A stretch of DNA of 59,571 nucleotides. Origin: Pseudonocardiales bacterium (GTDB lineage Bacteria; Actinomycetota; Actinomycetes; Mycobacteriales; Pseudonocardiaceae). The notes below the pieces were generated by a model. The model made no database searches. It was not told where the DNA came from and was given only the letters and a program-made list of their open reading frames with translations. The DNA lies in assembly GCA_003244055.1 (NCBI GenBank), contig QHBZ01000032.1, positions 1 to 59,571 of the forward strand, given 5' to 3'. A program made the position numbers and the translations under genes. This document shows, piece by piece, positions 9,560-16,587 of the stretch. Positions within the stretch are counted from its first letter, which is position 1, and each line of letters opens with the position of its first letter.

Positions 9560-9784
9560 AGAAGCTCGCCTTTGGCACGCCCTGGCCGGGAGGCCCGGGT
9601 GCACGATGCCGGTGAACGACACGCCGGGCACGTGCCGGGACGTGGCCGTGCCGCCGCTGAGGTCCCAGCCCTGACCGGCCAGCGGCCCGGAGTCCTCCTG
9701 CGGGATGGGCCCGACGTCGAGGATGTCGACGATCAGCAGGTCGCCCCGCTGCGCACCCTCGACGGCAGCCACGCGAGATGCCAC
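9560..9784 (-). pseudogene. Acetamidase/formamidase (FmdA) fragment
   Basis: A minus-strand segment encodes 'GDLLIVDILDVGPIPQEDSGPLAGQGW' followed at once by 'ATSRHVPGVSFTGIVHPG'. In intact FmdA/AmdA these two blocks are separated by tens of residues, so an internal deletion is present. No start is recognisable and the sequence then drifts into unrelated frame. The whole 9355-9977 interval otherwise holds no intact gene; a further minus-strand scrap at about 9785-9840 ('YPVLRVNAAGILAKFLDG' then a stop) may be another remnant. Confidence 0.7.
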
Positions 9785-9977
9785 TACCCGTCCAGGAACT
9801 TGGCGAGGATTCCAGCGGCATTCACCCGCAACACCGGATAGTCGCCGTCATCTACCCACGGTCACAGGTGACCCACGGTGTCACGATCAGCCAGGGTGGC
9901 ATCACCAGGTCAGTGCCGTGCGTGGTCTCCGACCAGCTGTCAGACCTACCATATCCGACGTGGGTGAGACTGTCGGG

Positions 9978-10550
9978 GTGCCAAGCAAGGACAGTCGCCC
10001 CGGGCCGACTCGCTGGATCATCCACGGTGAGCAGGTGATCGATGACACGCGGCGGTTGCGGTTGAGCATCGCGCAGGTGGAATTGCCCGACGGGGTGCAC
10101 TTCGAGCAGTACGTGTTGCGGATGCCGAAGGCGGCGATGACGGTAGTGCTCGACGAGGCACGGGAGCGGGTGCTGATGATCTGGCGGCATCGGTTCGTGC
10201 CGGACTGCTGGACCTGGGAGCTGCCCGGAGGATACGTCGATTCCGACGAGGACCCCGCGATCACGGCTGCACGTGAGGTGCAGGAAGAGACCGGCTGGCG
10301 CCCCCGCAGCATGACGCTATTGACCCGGTTTCAACCGCTGGCCGGCAGCGCCGACTTCGAGAACCTGCTTTTCCTCGGCGAAGATGCCGAGGACACCGGG
10401 ACGCCCGCCGATATTAACGAGACTGCCCGAGTCGAGTGGATCGCCCTAGACTCGGTCCACGACCGCATCGCCCGGGGCGAGATCATCGGTGCCGGTACCC
10501 AGATCGGGCTCCTGCACATCCTCGCATTTCATGCTCCCCGGTCTCGCTGA
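9978..10550 (+). CDS. Nudix hydrolase, ADP-ribose pyrophosphatase-like
   Basis: About 190 residues from GTG 9978, the first good start before the conserved 'RWIIHGEQVIDDTRRLRLS' segment. It carries a canonical Nudix box, 'GGYVDSDED...AAREVQEETGW'. The order 'VLMIWRHRFVPDCWTWELPGG' before the box is typical of ADP-ribose or nucleotide-sugar pyrophosphatases. It converges on and overlaps the 3' end of the HTH/TPR regulator by 22 bp. It could belong to the RiPP locus or be a housekeeping gene; no evidence decides this. Confidence 0.85.
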   Translation: MPSKDSRPGPTRWIIHGEQVIDDTRRLRLSIAQVELPDGVHFEQYVLRMPKAAMTVVLDEARERVLMIWRHRFVPDCWTWELPGGYVDSDEDPAITAAREVQEETGWRPRSMTLLTRFQPLAGSADFENLLFLGEDAEDTGTPADINETARVEWIALDSVHDRIARGEIIGAGTQIGLLHILAFHAPRSR

Positions 10551-12043
10551 ACCAACAGGCCGATCTGCTCTTCGAGCATCCGTACCACCGGTTCAGCCCG
10601 GAACGGAGCGAGCCGATGTGACAGGTCGATGAGGTATGTGACCTTGCGGACTGACCGGACATCGGCGGCAAGATGCAGCGCCGCCAAGCCGGTCTCACAG
10701 GCTTCTTCGACCTTGCGCTGGTCTGCCAAACTCGAGGCCAGCAGCGCCAGGTTGAATAGCCGACCCCGGTCGTAACCGTCGATCATGTCCAGCGAGCGTC
10801 GCGCGAACCGTTCGGCTTCGGCCGGACGCCTCAGTTCACGGAAGCAGTGCCCGAACTTCGCGGCCAAGTAGGCACCGTCGAAGTAGGCAAGCCACTCCGG
10901 CCGGTCACGATCCTCCGCAACCGCGAAGGCCTGTTCAGACTCGCGAAGGGCGGCTACACAGCCGTGCGCATCGTTCGCCAGGGCAAGTCCATGTGCTTCC
11001 ATGACGGCCGATTCAGATACCAGCGCTGGCACTCCAGCTCGCTTAGCGTTGTCCTTGGCGGCTCGCGCCAGGTCTGTGGCCAGAGCGGCGGAGCGGAGGA
11101 ACGCGGCCTGTTGGCTCATTCCTGCGAGCATCTCGCCGGCTAGTGCGTCATCACCGACGTCTTGACAAAGGTGCATCGCGTTTCGGAGATGCCGACGTCC
11201 GGAATCGACGTCGCCCACGTCGTAGGCCATCCACCCTGCCAACTGATTGAGCTCGGCGACCGCGGCAGACAACTCCCGGCGCACGCTCTCGCGGTACCGG
11301 CCCTCGCGCAGCAGGGGGAGTACGTCGGAAGCCACGTAGTTGGTGACGGCTGAGCGAGCGTGCCCGCCGCCGAATCGGTTGTCCAGTCGGCGGAAGGTCT
11401 GGGTCATCTCCCGGATGGTCTGCACCTCCGTCATACCCACCGCACGCGTGCTTGACCCCGATGCAGGCTGCGTGATGAACCAGCCGAAAGCCGAGCAGCC
11501 AACGGATGCTGCGCCTGCGGCCACAGCTCGTAGCAATCGACGTCGTTGCACGTCCTCGCTTCCTGTCTCGGACTCGTCTTCGACGCTATGGGCATCACGT
11601 AGCCGTACGTATGCGTGTGCTGGTTGTTCCGATAACTGGAACCAGAGGTACCGCTCAGGGATATACAAAGCACGAGCCCACTGGTCAAGTTTGTTCAAGT
11701 CATGAGTTGCTTGTGCGGTTCGCTCCAAACGGCTGACCTGACCCTGCGTCAATCCAAGCCAGCGGCCGACCTTCGCCTGGGTCAGCACCGGCCGATGCTC
11801 ATAGCGGTAGGCGTTGAGCACCTGGCCGAAGTGCCGGGACTCCAGCGCGTCTCGGAGCGCCGCTCGCTGCCAGAAGTAGTCCTGCTTAATGGGGGCGCGA
11901 GACCCTTGAACCTCGTGACGGGAACACGGGCTGCACAGTTGGGAGCGGTTGTCCCGTGCCAGCCGTGTCCCGCACCCTTGGCAGCACCGCTCTTGGCCCT
12001 CCAACCTCGCCACTACTGATCCTCCGTGTCTGTCGGGCCGCAT
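10529..12043 (-). CDS. Zn-ribbon / HTH / TPR transcriptional regulator
   Basis: A 504-residue protein. Residues about 18-42 hold two cysteine pairs (CQGCG and CSPCS) resembling a zinc ribbon. A helix-turn-helix follows ('TQAKVGRWLGLTQGQVSRLER'), then a hydrophobic 'LLRAVAAGAASVGCSAFGWF' stretch and a long alpha-helical TPR-like C-terminal half ('ALATDLARAAKDNAKRAG', 'AERFARRSLDMIDGYDRGRLFNLALLASSLADQRKVEEACETG'). This layout is common in actinobacterial cytoplasmic regulators beside specialised-metabolite loci. It is divergent from the small-gene/RiPP operon, with about 120 bp between them, so it is the likely regulator of that operon (inference). Confidence 0.85.
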   Translation of the reverse strand: MRPDRHGGSVVARLEGQERCCQGCGTRLARDNRSQLCSPCSRHEVQGSRAPIKQDYFWQRAALRDALESRHFGQVLNAYRYEHRPVLTQAKVGRWLGLTQGQVSRLERTAQATHDLNKLDQWARALYIPERYLWFQLSEQPAHAYVRLRDAHSVEDESETGSEDVQRRRLLRAVAAGAASVGCSAFGWFITQPASGSSTRAVGMTEVQTIREMTQTFRRLDNRFGGGHARSAVTNYVASDVLPLLREGRYRESVRRELSAAVAELNQLAGWMAYDVGDVDSGRRHLRNAMHLCQDVGDDALAGEMLAGMSQQAAFLRSAALATDLARAAKDNAKRAGVPALVSESAVMEAHGLALANDAHGCVAALRESEQAFAVAEDRDRPEWLAYFDGAYLAAKFGHCFRELRRPAEAERFARRSLDMIDGYDRGRLFNLALLASSLADQRKVEEACETGLAALHLAADVRSVRKVTYLIDLSHRLAPFRAEPVVRMLEEQIGLLVQRDRGA

Positions 12044-12165
12044 CCTATCCGCGTGCAGGTCGGTGACGTGCGTTTATGCATGATCTGGATATTTCAATCA
12101 GTTATGTCGTTTGCCAGTCGCGTCCTCTTTGGAATCGTAATCGCCCGGACACTGATGGAGGCAAC
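12044..12165. promoter_or_regulatory. Divergent intergenic promoter region
   Basis: This 122-bp gap separates the regulator gene start (minus) from the first small gene (plus). It contains the most AT-rich stretch of the locus (around 12070-12115, for example TTTATGCATGATCTGGATATTTC), as expected for divergent promoters and an operator. No individual -35/-10 pair or operator palindrome can be assigned with confidence. Confidence 0.4.
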
Positions 12166-12306
12166 GTGATCAACCAGAGACCCAACCGGTTGGCGGTGTG
12201 GCTTACCGCCCCAGTGGTACGAGCGACAATCCCGGGTGTGTGCCGGCTGCTGGCGGCGAGCCTGACTGAGCGGGGGTGTGGTCGGTGTCCGGGGTGCGCG
12301 TCGTGA
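12166..12306 (+). CDS. Small protein of unknown function (46 aa) upstream of RiPP genes
   Basis: GTG 12166 is preceded by GGAGG (12157-12161) and opens a 46-residue frame ('VINQRPNRLAVWLTAPVVRA...') ending in a Cys-containing tail, CGRCPGC. Its stop overlaps the next gene's GTG in a GTGA at 12303-12306, which supports translation. I recognise no family. The ATG at 12076 is an alternative start but lies in the AT-rich promoter region. Confidence 0.5.
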   Translation: MINQRPNRLAVWLTAPVVRATIPGVCRLLAASLTERGCGRCPGCAS

Positions 12307-12488
12307 GTGATCTTCAGGTCGAGATCGAGGCCGTCTGCGAAGTGCACCGAGGCTCGGGGCGTCTGGTGGTGCGGCGTGAGGGTGATCGGGTGGTGCTGGA
12401 TGCGCGTGCCGATGAGTGCTGCGTGATCGCCATGGAGGGCGCGGCGGTGACGGTGTTGTTCGACGTTCTCGGGGAGTGGCTGGGGTGA
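12303..12488 (+). CDS. Small conserved-looking protein (61 aa), unknown function
   Basis: A 61-residue frame from GTG 12303 ('SDLQVEIEAVCEVHRGSG...LDVLGEWLG' style), coupled at both ends by GTGA overlaps. The composition suggests short beta strands ('RLVVRREGDRVVLDARADECCVIAMEG') followed by a C-terminal helix. The high GC at third positions and the tight coupling argue that it is real. The function is unknown; its place in the run between regulator and RiPP precursor suggests a role in the same operon. Confidence 0.6.
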   Translation: MSDLQVEIEAVCEVHRGSGRLVVRREGDRVVLDARADECCVIAMEGAAVTVLFDVLGEWLG

Positions 12489-12694
12489 GCCGTCCCCGAA
12501 CGCCGCCGGGCGGCGCCATGATGGTCGACGCCTCTCCCGCGGCGCCGCCTCCTCTTACGCCTGGGGAAGCGCTGGCCAAGCTGTTCCTGGACAACGCGGA
12601 CCGTGGTTGCAACGCGGAAAACGATGTCTTCGTCGAAGAACTGCTGACACGACGGCGGGCCATCCAGGCACTAGCCAACCCCAGCGGCGAATGA
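12485..12694 (+). CDS. Small protein of unknown function (69 aa)
   Basis: GTG 12485 overlaps the preceding stop by 4 nt. The 69-residue product has a Pro/Ala-rich start, then an amphipathic helical part ('LTPGEALAKLFLDNADRGCNAENDVFVEELLTRRRAIQALANPSGE'). No family is recognised. The last gene in the small-gene run starts 30 nt after its stop. Confidence 0.55.
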   Translation: MSRPRTPPGGAMMVDASPAAPPPLTPGEALAKLFLDNADRGCNAENDVFVEELLTRRRAIQALANPSGE

Positions 12695-12724
12695 CGATCA
12701 CCCGGTGGGAGGAACGGGCAGGCG

Positions 12725-12940
12725 ATGACCGCAGAACCTTCACACCGGTTCGCCCTAACCGGTCACGATCCCGAGGGCCGCAACCGCACGATCATTTTGT
12801 GGCAGGAGGCCGATCTGGTGGACGGCGTCGTCGCGCGCCGGGTGGTGGTGACGTTGGACGCCACGATGAACACCGCGACGGTGCTCACGCGTGCCGAAGC
12901 CGTCGAGGTGGCCGACGCGTTGCGGGCGGCTGCCCAATGA
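12725..12940 (+). CDS. Small protein of unknown function (71 aa)
   Basis: ATG 12725 begins a 71-residue frame, 'MTAEPSHRFALTGHDPEGR', continuing with two strand-rich blocks ('TIILWQEADLVDG', 'RRVVVTLDATMNTATVL') and a final helix ('TRAEAVEVADALRAAAQ'). The nearest good Shine-Dalgarno (GGGAGG) is about 13 nt upstream. It is not recognised. It is followed by a 156-bp gap before the RiPP precursor that could hold an internal promoter, although none is clear. Confidence 0.55.
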   Translation: MTAEPSHRFALTGHDPEGRNRTIILWQEADLVDGVVARRVVVTLDATMNTATVLTRAEAVEVADALRAAAQ

Positions 12941-13096
12941 AGAGTGCGCGGCTACGGCGGTGCCCCTTGATCCCCGGTCGGCCGCCGGTTTGAGCCCGGC
13001 CCCCGTCAGTTGCTCCCGGCGGCCGGCCGGTTCCACCACCCGAACGTGAGACCGCGCGCGCACGGTATGAACAGATGAGAAAGGAAGGAACCTCAC

Positions 13097-13375
13097 ATGG
13101 ACTCGAACCCGTTGTCGTCAGCGGCCTTGCGGCTGGAGTTCCCCGCCGGGAGATCCGTTGAGTCGGCCTCACTGGCGCGACCTTTCGTGCTGCGTTTCGC
13201 TCAGCGAATCACCCCATCGCAGCGCCCCGAATGCAGGTACTCACCCGAGCTGCAGATCGCGCTGGACCTGAGTGGTCGCCCGCTGGTCGAGACGATGGAC
13301 AAGGACGTGCAGACGAAACGGCACAGTGATGGGGATGAGGGAGTCGAAGAGGAATACGACTGGGAAGAACTGTGA
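13097..13375 (+). CDS. Putative ATP-grasp-modified RiPP precursor (graspetide/imiditide type)
   Basis: A 92-residue peptide with GGAAGGAA upstream of ATG 13097. The N-terminal two thirds look like a leader, including 'YSPELQIALDLSGRPLVE' (residues 49-65) just before the core. The C-terminal core (about 66-92) holds candidate ester/amide donors T66, K69, T73, K74 and S77, then an Asp-Gly (78-79), then a dense acidic stretch (D80, E81, E84-E86, D88, E90, E91). ATP-grasp ligases of graspetides join Ser/Thr/Lys side chains to Glu/Asp. The PIMT-like enzyme downstream could turn D78 (before Gly) into an aspartimide. It overlaps the ligase gene by 4 nt. Family assignment rests mainly on this context. 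Confidence 0.8.
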   Translation: MDSNPLSSAALRLEFPAGRSVESASLARPFVLRFAQRITPSQRPECRYSPELQIALDLSGRPLVETMDKDVQTKRHSDGDEGVEEEYDWEEL

Positions 13376-14337
13376 CCGTCGTTATCTTCGCCCAGGAGTG
13401 CGACGCGTCGGTGGATGAGGTGATCGGGCAGCTCACCGATCGGGAGGTTTCGGTGTTCCGGGCGGACACGTCATGGTTTCCCCAGCGTTTGACCATCCAG
13501 GCGCGACTGGAAGGCGACCGATGGATGGGCTGTCTGTCGACCGCGCATCATCGGGTGGACCTCGGCGACATTCGCTCGATTTGGTATCGGGATCCGACCG
13601 CGTTTGACTTCCCGGCGAATCTCTCACAACCTGAGCGTCGGTTCGCGTTCCGTGAGGCACGTCTCGGGTTCGGTGGTGTGCTGGCATCGTTGGACACGTT
13701 GTGGGTGAACCACCCCAACCGGGCCAGCGATGCGATCTACAAACCGTTGCAGCTCACCACCGCGGCGCGTTGCGGCCTTGCCGTGCCGCTCACGCTGGTC
13801 ACGAACGATGCGACTGAGGTGCGGCGCTTCCACGCCGAATCCGGGTCCGGGTTGATCTGTAAGGTCTTCGGTTCCAACGCGATCACCGAACACGGAACCA
13901 CCAAGGTGGCCTACACCCACCGACTTGACGACGGCGACCTGGCTGACTTGGGAAACGTGGGAAGCACCGCTCACCAGTTCCAGGACTGGGTGCACGACAA
14001 GCACCACGAAGCCCGCGTGGTCGTGGTCGGTGACCGGCTATTCCCGGTCCTCATCCATGCCGATTCTGCGGCGGCGCGGATAGATTGGCGTACCGACTAC
14101 CGCGCGTTGCGGTATGAGCTTGCCGAACTTCCGGTTTCGGTGGAGGACGGTGTCCGGTGTTACATGGCGGCGTTCGGGTTGGTTTACGCGGCGTTCGACT
14201 TCGCTATCGACGCCACCGGACAATGGTTCTTCCTCGAAGCCAACACCGCAGGCCAGTACGGTTTCCTGGAAACGAATACCGGTGCGGCCATCAGTGATGC
14301 GCTTGCGGATCTTCTCGCCGGGGCAGCTCGTGACTGA
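13372..14337 (+). CDS. ATP-grasp ribosomal peptide maturase (graspetide ligase, MvdD-like)
   Basis: A 321-residue protein from GTG 13372, overlapping the precursor stop. It has an N-terminal pre-ATP-grasp domain with the 'SIWYRDP' motif, the central ATP-grasp Lys region ('SGLICKVFGSNAI') and the Mg-binding C-terminal signature 'WFFLEANTAGQYGFLE', as in graspetide ligases. The enzyme would phosphorylate an acidic side chain of the precursor core and form omega-ester or omega-amide rings. Its stop overlaps the methyltransferase start by 8 nt, so precursor, ligase and methyltransferase are co-translated. Confidence 0.9.
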   Translation: MTVVIFAQECDASVDEVIGQLTDREVSVFRADTSWFPQRLTIQARLEGDRWMGCLSTAHHRVDLGDIRSIWYRDPTAFDFPANLSQPERRFAFREARLGFGGVLASLDTLWVNHPNRASDAIYKPLQLTTAARCGLAVPLTLVTNDATEVRRFHAESGSGLICKVFGSNAITEHGTTKVAYTHRLDDGDLADLGNVGSTAHQFQDWVHDKHHEARVVVVGDRLFPVLIHADSAAARIDWRTDYRALRYELAELPVSVEDGVRCYMAAFGLVYAAFDFAIDATGQWFFLEANTAGQYGFLETNTGAAISDALADLLAGAARD

Positions 14338-15463
14338 CTGGACGGTTCACGCCGTGCGGATGGCCGACGACCTCACCACGGCGGGAAAACTGTGGTCGGC
14401 GCCATGGCAAGCTGCGGTACGTGCGGTGCCACGCCACGAACTCGTCCCAGTGCACTACCAACGAGTCCCCGGCACCGAACAATGGACCCGCGCCGAAACG
14501 ACCCTGGACTTGGCCTACTCGAACACGGCGCTATTCGTGTTGCCCGACGGATTGTCCTCGACCAGCATGCCATCGTTGATGACCCGCATGCTGGAGGCTC
14601 TCGATGTCCACGACAGGCACAATGTGCTCGAAATCGGCGCCGGCACCGGCTACAACGCGGCCCTACTATGCCACCGGCTCGGCGATCAGCACGTGTTCGC
14701 CATCGACCTCGAACCCACGCTGGTGCAGCTGGCGCGGCAACGTCTCGCCCGGATCGGCTACCACCCCACTCTGGTCACCGCCGACGCTGTGAACGGCCTC
14801 CCGGAACACGCGCCCTACGACCGTGTCATCGCCACCTGCTCCGTTCCCGCTGTGCCCTGGTCGTGGGTCGAACAAACCCGCGAAGGAGGCTTGATCCTCG
14901 CCGACATCAAACTAGCTGCCTTAACCGGGAATCTCGTGCTACTACACCGGACCGCCGATGGCGCGCAAGGCCGATTCGACCGCACCTACGGCGGGTTCAT
15001 GGCGATGCGCAGCAGCGGCGAAACCTACAGCTCATCCCGGCCACGCCGCATCCACCGGGACCGCAGCAGCACCCGGATCCGCACCAGCACCCTCGACGTC
15101 AGTCACCCGTGGGAACATTCAGTGCTGTGGTTCCTCGCCCACCTCCACCTACCGCCCGGTATCTCATTCGGACTGTGCGGCAAGGACACCAGCACACCAC
15201 CCACTACAGCGTTCCTGTCCGCAGCGGACGGCTCCTGGTGCGAGATCGATGAACCATCCCCCGACGGCACACGCCACGTCCGGGAAGCCGGACCCCACCA
15301 ACTGTGGCGCATCATCGAAGAAACTCACGCCACCTGGCTCAGGATGGACCAACCCGGGTGGGAACGATTCGGGCTCACCGTCACCACCAACAGGCAAGCG
15401 GTCTGGCTGGACGAACCTCGCAACGTCCTACGGCAACTCACCGAGACCCACTCATCCCGCTAA
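14330..15463 (+). CDS. PIMT-like O-methyltransferase of an ATP-grasp RiPP system
   Basis: A 377-residue protein from GTG 14330. The N-terminal part carries the protein-L-isoaspartate methyltransferase pattern ('TTLDLAYSNTALFVLPDG' substrate loop, 'HNVLEIGAGTGYNAALLCHRLG' SAM motif I, 'HVFAIDLEPTLVQLAR'). It is followed by a ~150-residue C-terminal extension not found in housekeeping PIMT. Such enzymes pair with ATP-grasp peptide maturases. In characterised cases of this type (fuscimiditide) the methyl ester of a core Asp cyclises to an aspartimide. A 156-bp gap follows before wbbL; it holds only a weak 27-residue frame (15471-15554). Confidence 0.88.
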   Translation: MTDWTVHAVRMADDLTTAGKLWSAPWQAAVRAVPRHELVPVHYQRVPGTEQWTRAETTLDLAYSNTALFVLPDGLSSTSMPSLMTRMLEALDVHDRHNVLEIGAGTGYNAALLCHRLGDQHVFAIDLEPTLVQLARQRLARIGYHPTLVTADAVNGLPEHAPYDRVIATCSVPAVPWSWVEQTREGGLILADIKLAALTGNLVLLHRTADGAQGRFDRTYGGFMAMRSSGETYSSSRPRRIHRDRSSTRIRTSTLDVSHPWEHSVLWFLAHLHLPPGISFGLCGKDTSTPPTTAFLSAADGSWCEIDEPSPDGTRHVREAGPHQLWRIIEETHATWLRMDQPGWERFGLTVTTNRQAVWLDEPRNVLRQLTETHSSR

Positions 15464-15617
15464 ACGACAAATGCCGACAGGTGTCGAACGACTCACGGTG
15501 GTGACCGTGTGCGCGAAGCACCGCCGAGCTCACTACCAGCAGGAACCGCTGTGAGGATCAGCCGGTGGTAGGGGATGTTGTGGTTGCACCGCCGCCGGCT
15601 CTCGCTCGAACCGTCCG

Positions 15618-16490
15618 CTACCCACCCCGGGCAGTGCGCCCCACCAGGTGCAAGCGGCCCGCCAGCCCAGCTCGCAGCGCTAGGCGCAGCGGAGCATGGA
15701 GCGGGCCAGGGTGGCGGTCAGCGAGGTAGCGGTAGGTGCTGCGATGGTGTTCGGCGAGCATCTCGTCGGCGACCCGCTTCGTGGAGTGCCCACCGAGGTG
15801 GGTGACTTCCGCGCTGGGAACGTAGACGTTGAGCCACCCGGCGCGACCCAGCCGGTCGCCGAGGTCGACGTCCTCGAAGTACATGAAGTAGCGGGAGTCA
15901 AACCCACCGACGGCCTCGAATGCGGTCCGGCGTAGCAGCAGGCACGACCCGGACAACCACTGGGCAGTGCGCTCACCGAGGGCGGTTTCGGACTGCCGGT
16001 AAGCCGTGGTCCACGGGTTACCCGACCAGATCGGCCCGAGTAGTGCATGCCCGATGCCGCGGCCCAGCGCGGGCAGCAGCCGCGCCGACGGGTACACCGT
16101 CGCGTCCGGTTGCCGGATCAGCGGCCCCAACGCCCCCGCTCTGGGCCACCGCCGCGAGGCCTCGAGCAGCTCGTCGAGGCTGCCCGGGTGCCACTCGATG
16201 TCCGGGTTGGCCACCGCCACCCAGCCCACCTCGGGTCCCCACTCGACGACGCCCCGGTTGGCCGCACTGCCGTATCCGACGTTCTCCCCGATACGCAGCA
16301 ACTGCACGCCATCACGGCGGACTGCGCGCTCCGGAGCTCCGTCGGTGGACCCGTTGTCGACCAGCAGGACCCGCAGCGGCCGGCTGGTGGCCTTGACGAC
16401 CGAGTCCAGGAATGTGTCCAGCGTGGTACCGGGCGAGTAGGTCACCGTGACGACTGCCAGTTCCTGGCCATAGGCGTTGCTGGAGGGCAC
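15618..16490 (-). CDS. wbbL: Rhamnosyltransferase WbbL-like (GT2) of arabinogalactan linker synthesis
   Basis: A 290-residue GT2 from GTG 16490. It has 'VVTVTYSPGTTLDTFLDSVV', 'VLLVDNGSTDGAPERAV', the DxD-like 'VAVANPDIEWHPGSL' and the acceptor-site 'YFMYFEDVDLGDRLGRAGW'. The length and order match mycobacterial WbbL1 (about 301 aa), which moves rhamnose from dTDP-rhamnose to decaprenyl-PP-GlcNAc to build the linker between peptidoglycan and arabinogalactan. It is the last gene of a minus-strand run of three glycosyltransferases. rmlB and rmlD, which supply dTDP-rhamnose, are encoded 9 kb away in the same region. Confidence 0.85.
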   Translation of the reverse strand: MPSSNAYGQELAVVTVTYSPGTTLDTFLDSVVKATSRPLRVLLVDNGSTDGAPERAVRRDGVQLLRIGENVGYGSAANRGVVEWGPEVGWVAVANPDIEWHPGSLDELLEASRRWPRAGALGPLIRQPDATVYPSARLLPALGRGIGHALLGPIWSGNPWTTAYRQSETALGERTAQWLSGSCLLLRRTAFEAVGGFDSRYFMYFEDVDLGDRLGRAGWLNVYVPSAEVTHLGGHSTKRVADEMLAEHHRSTYRYLADRHPGPLHAPLRLALRAGLAGRLHLVGRTARGG

Positions 16491-16526
16491 GGCGTTGGAT
16501 TCTGCACCCCAGCGCGCGCGGCGGGC

Positions 16527-16587
16527 CTAGCGGGACCGCCCGGTGCGCCACCGCAGAGGACTAGCGGGACCGCCGGTGCGCCACCGC
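16527..16587. repeat. Short tandem duplication of a gene 3' end
   Basis: A 28-nt sequence (CTAGCGGGACCGCC(C)GGTGCG...) at 16527-16554 recurs at 16561-16587 with one base missing, 34 bp apart. The second copy includes the stop codon and last codons of the GT4 gene on the minus strand; the first copy lies in the 70-bp gap before wbbL. Confidence 0.8.

Noticed and set aside
15471-15554. 27-codon frame after the PIMT-like methyltransferase as a second RiPP precursor
   Set aside because: No ribosome site, no resemblance to the precursor upstream, and no acidic core; too weak to annotate.
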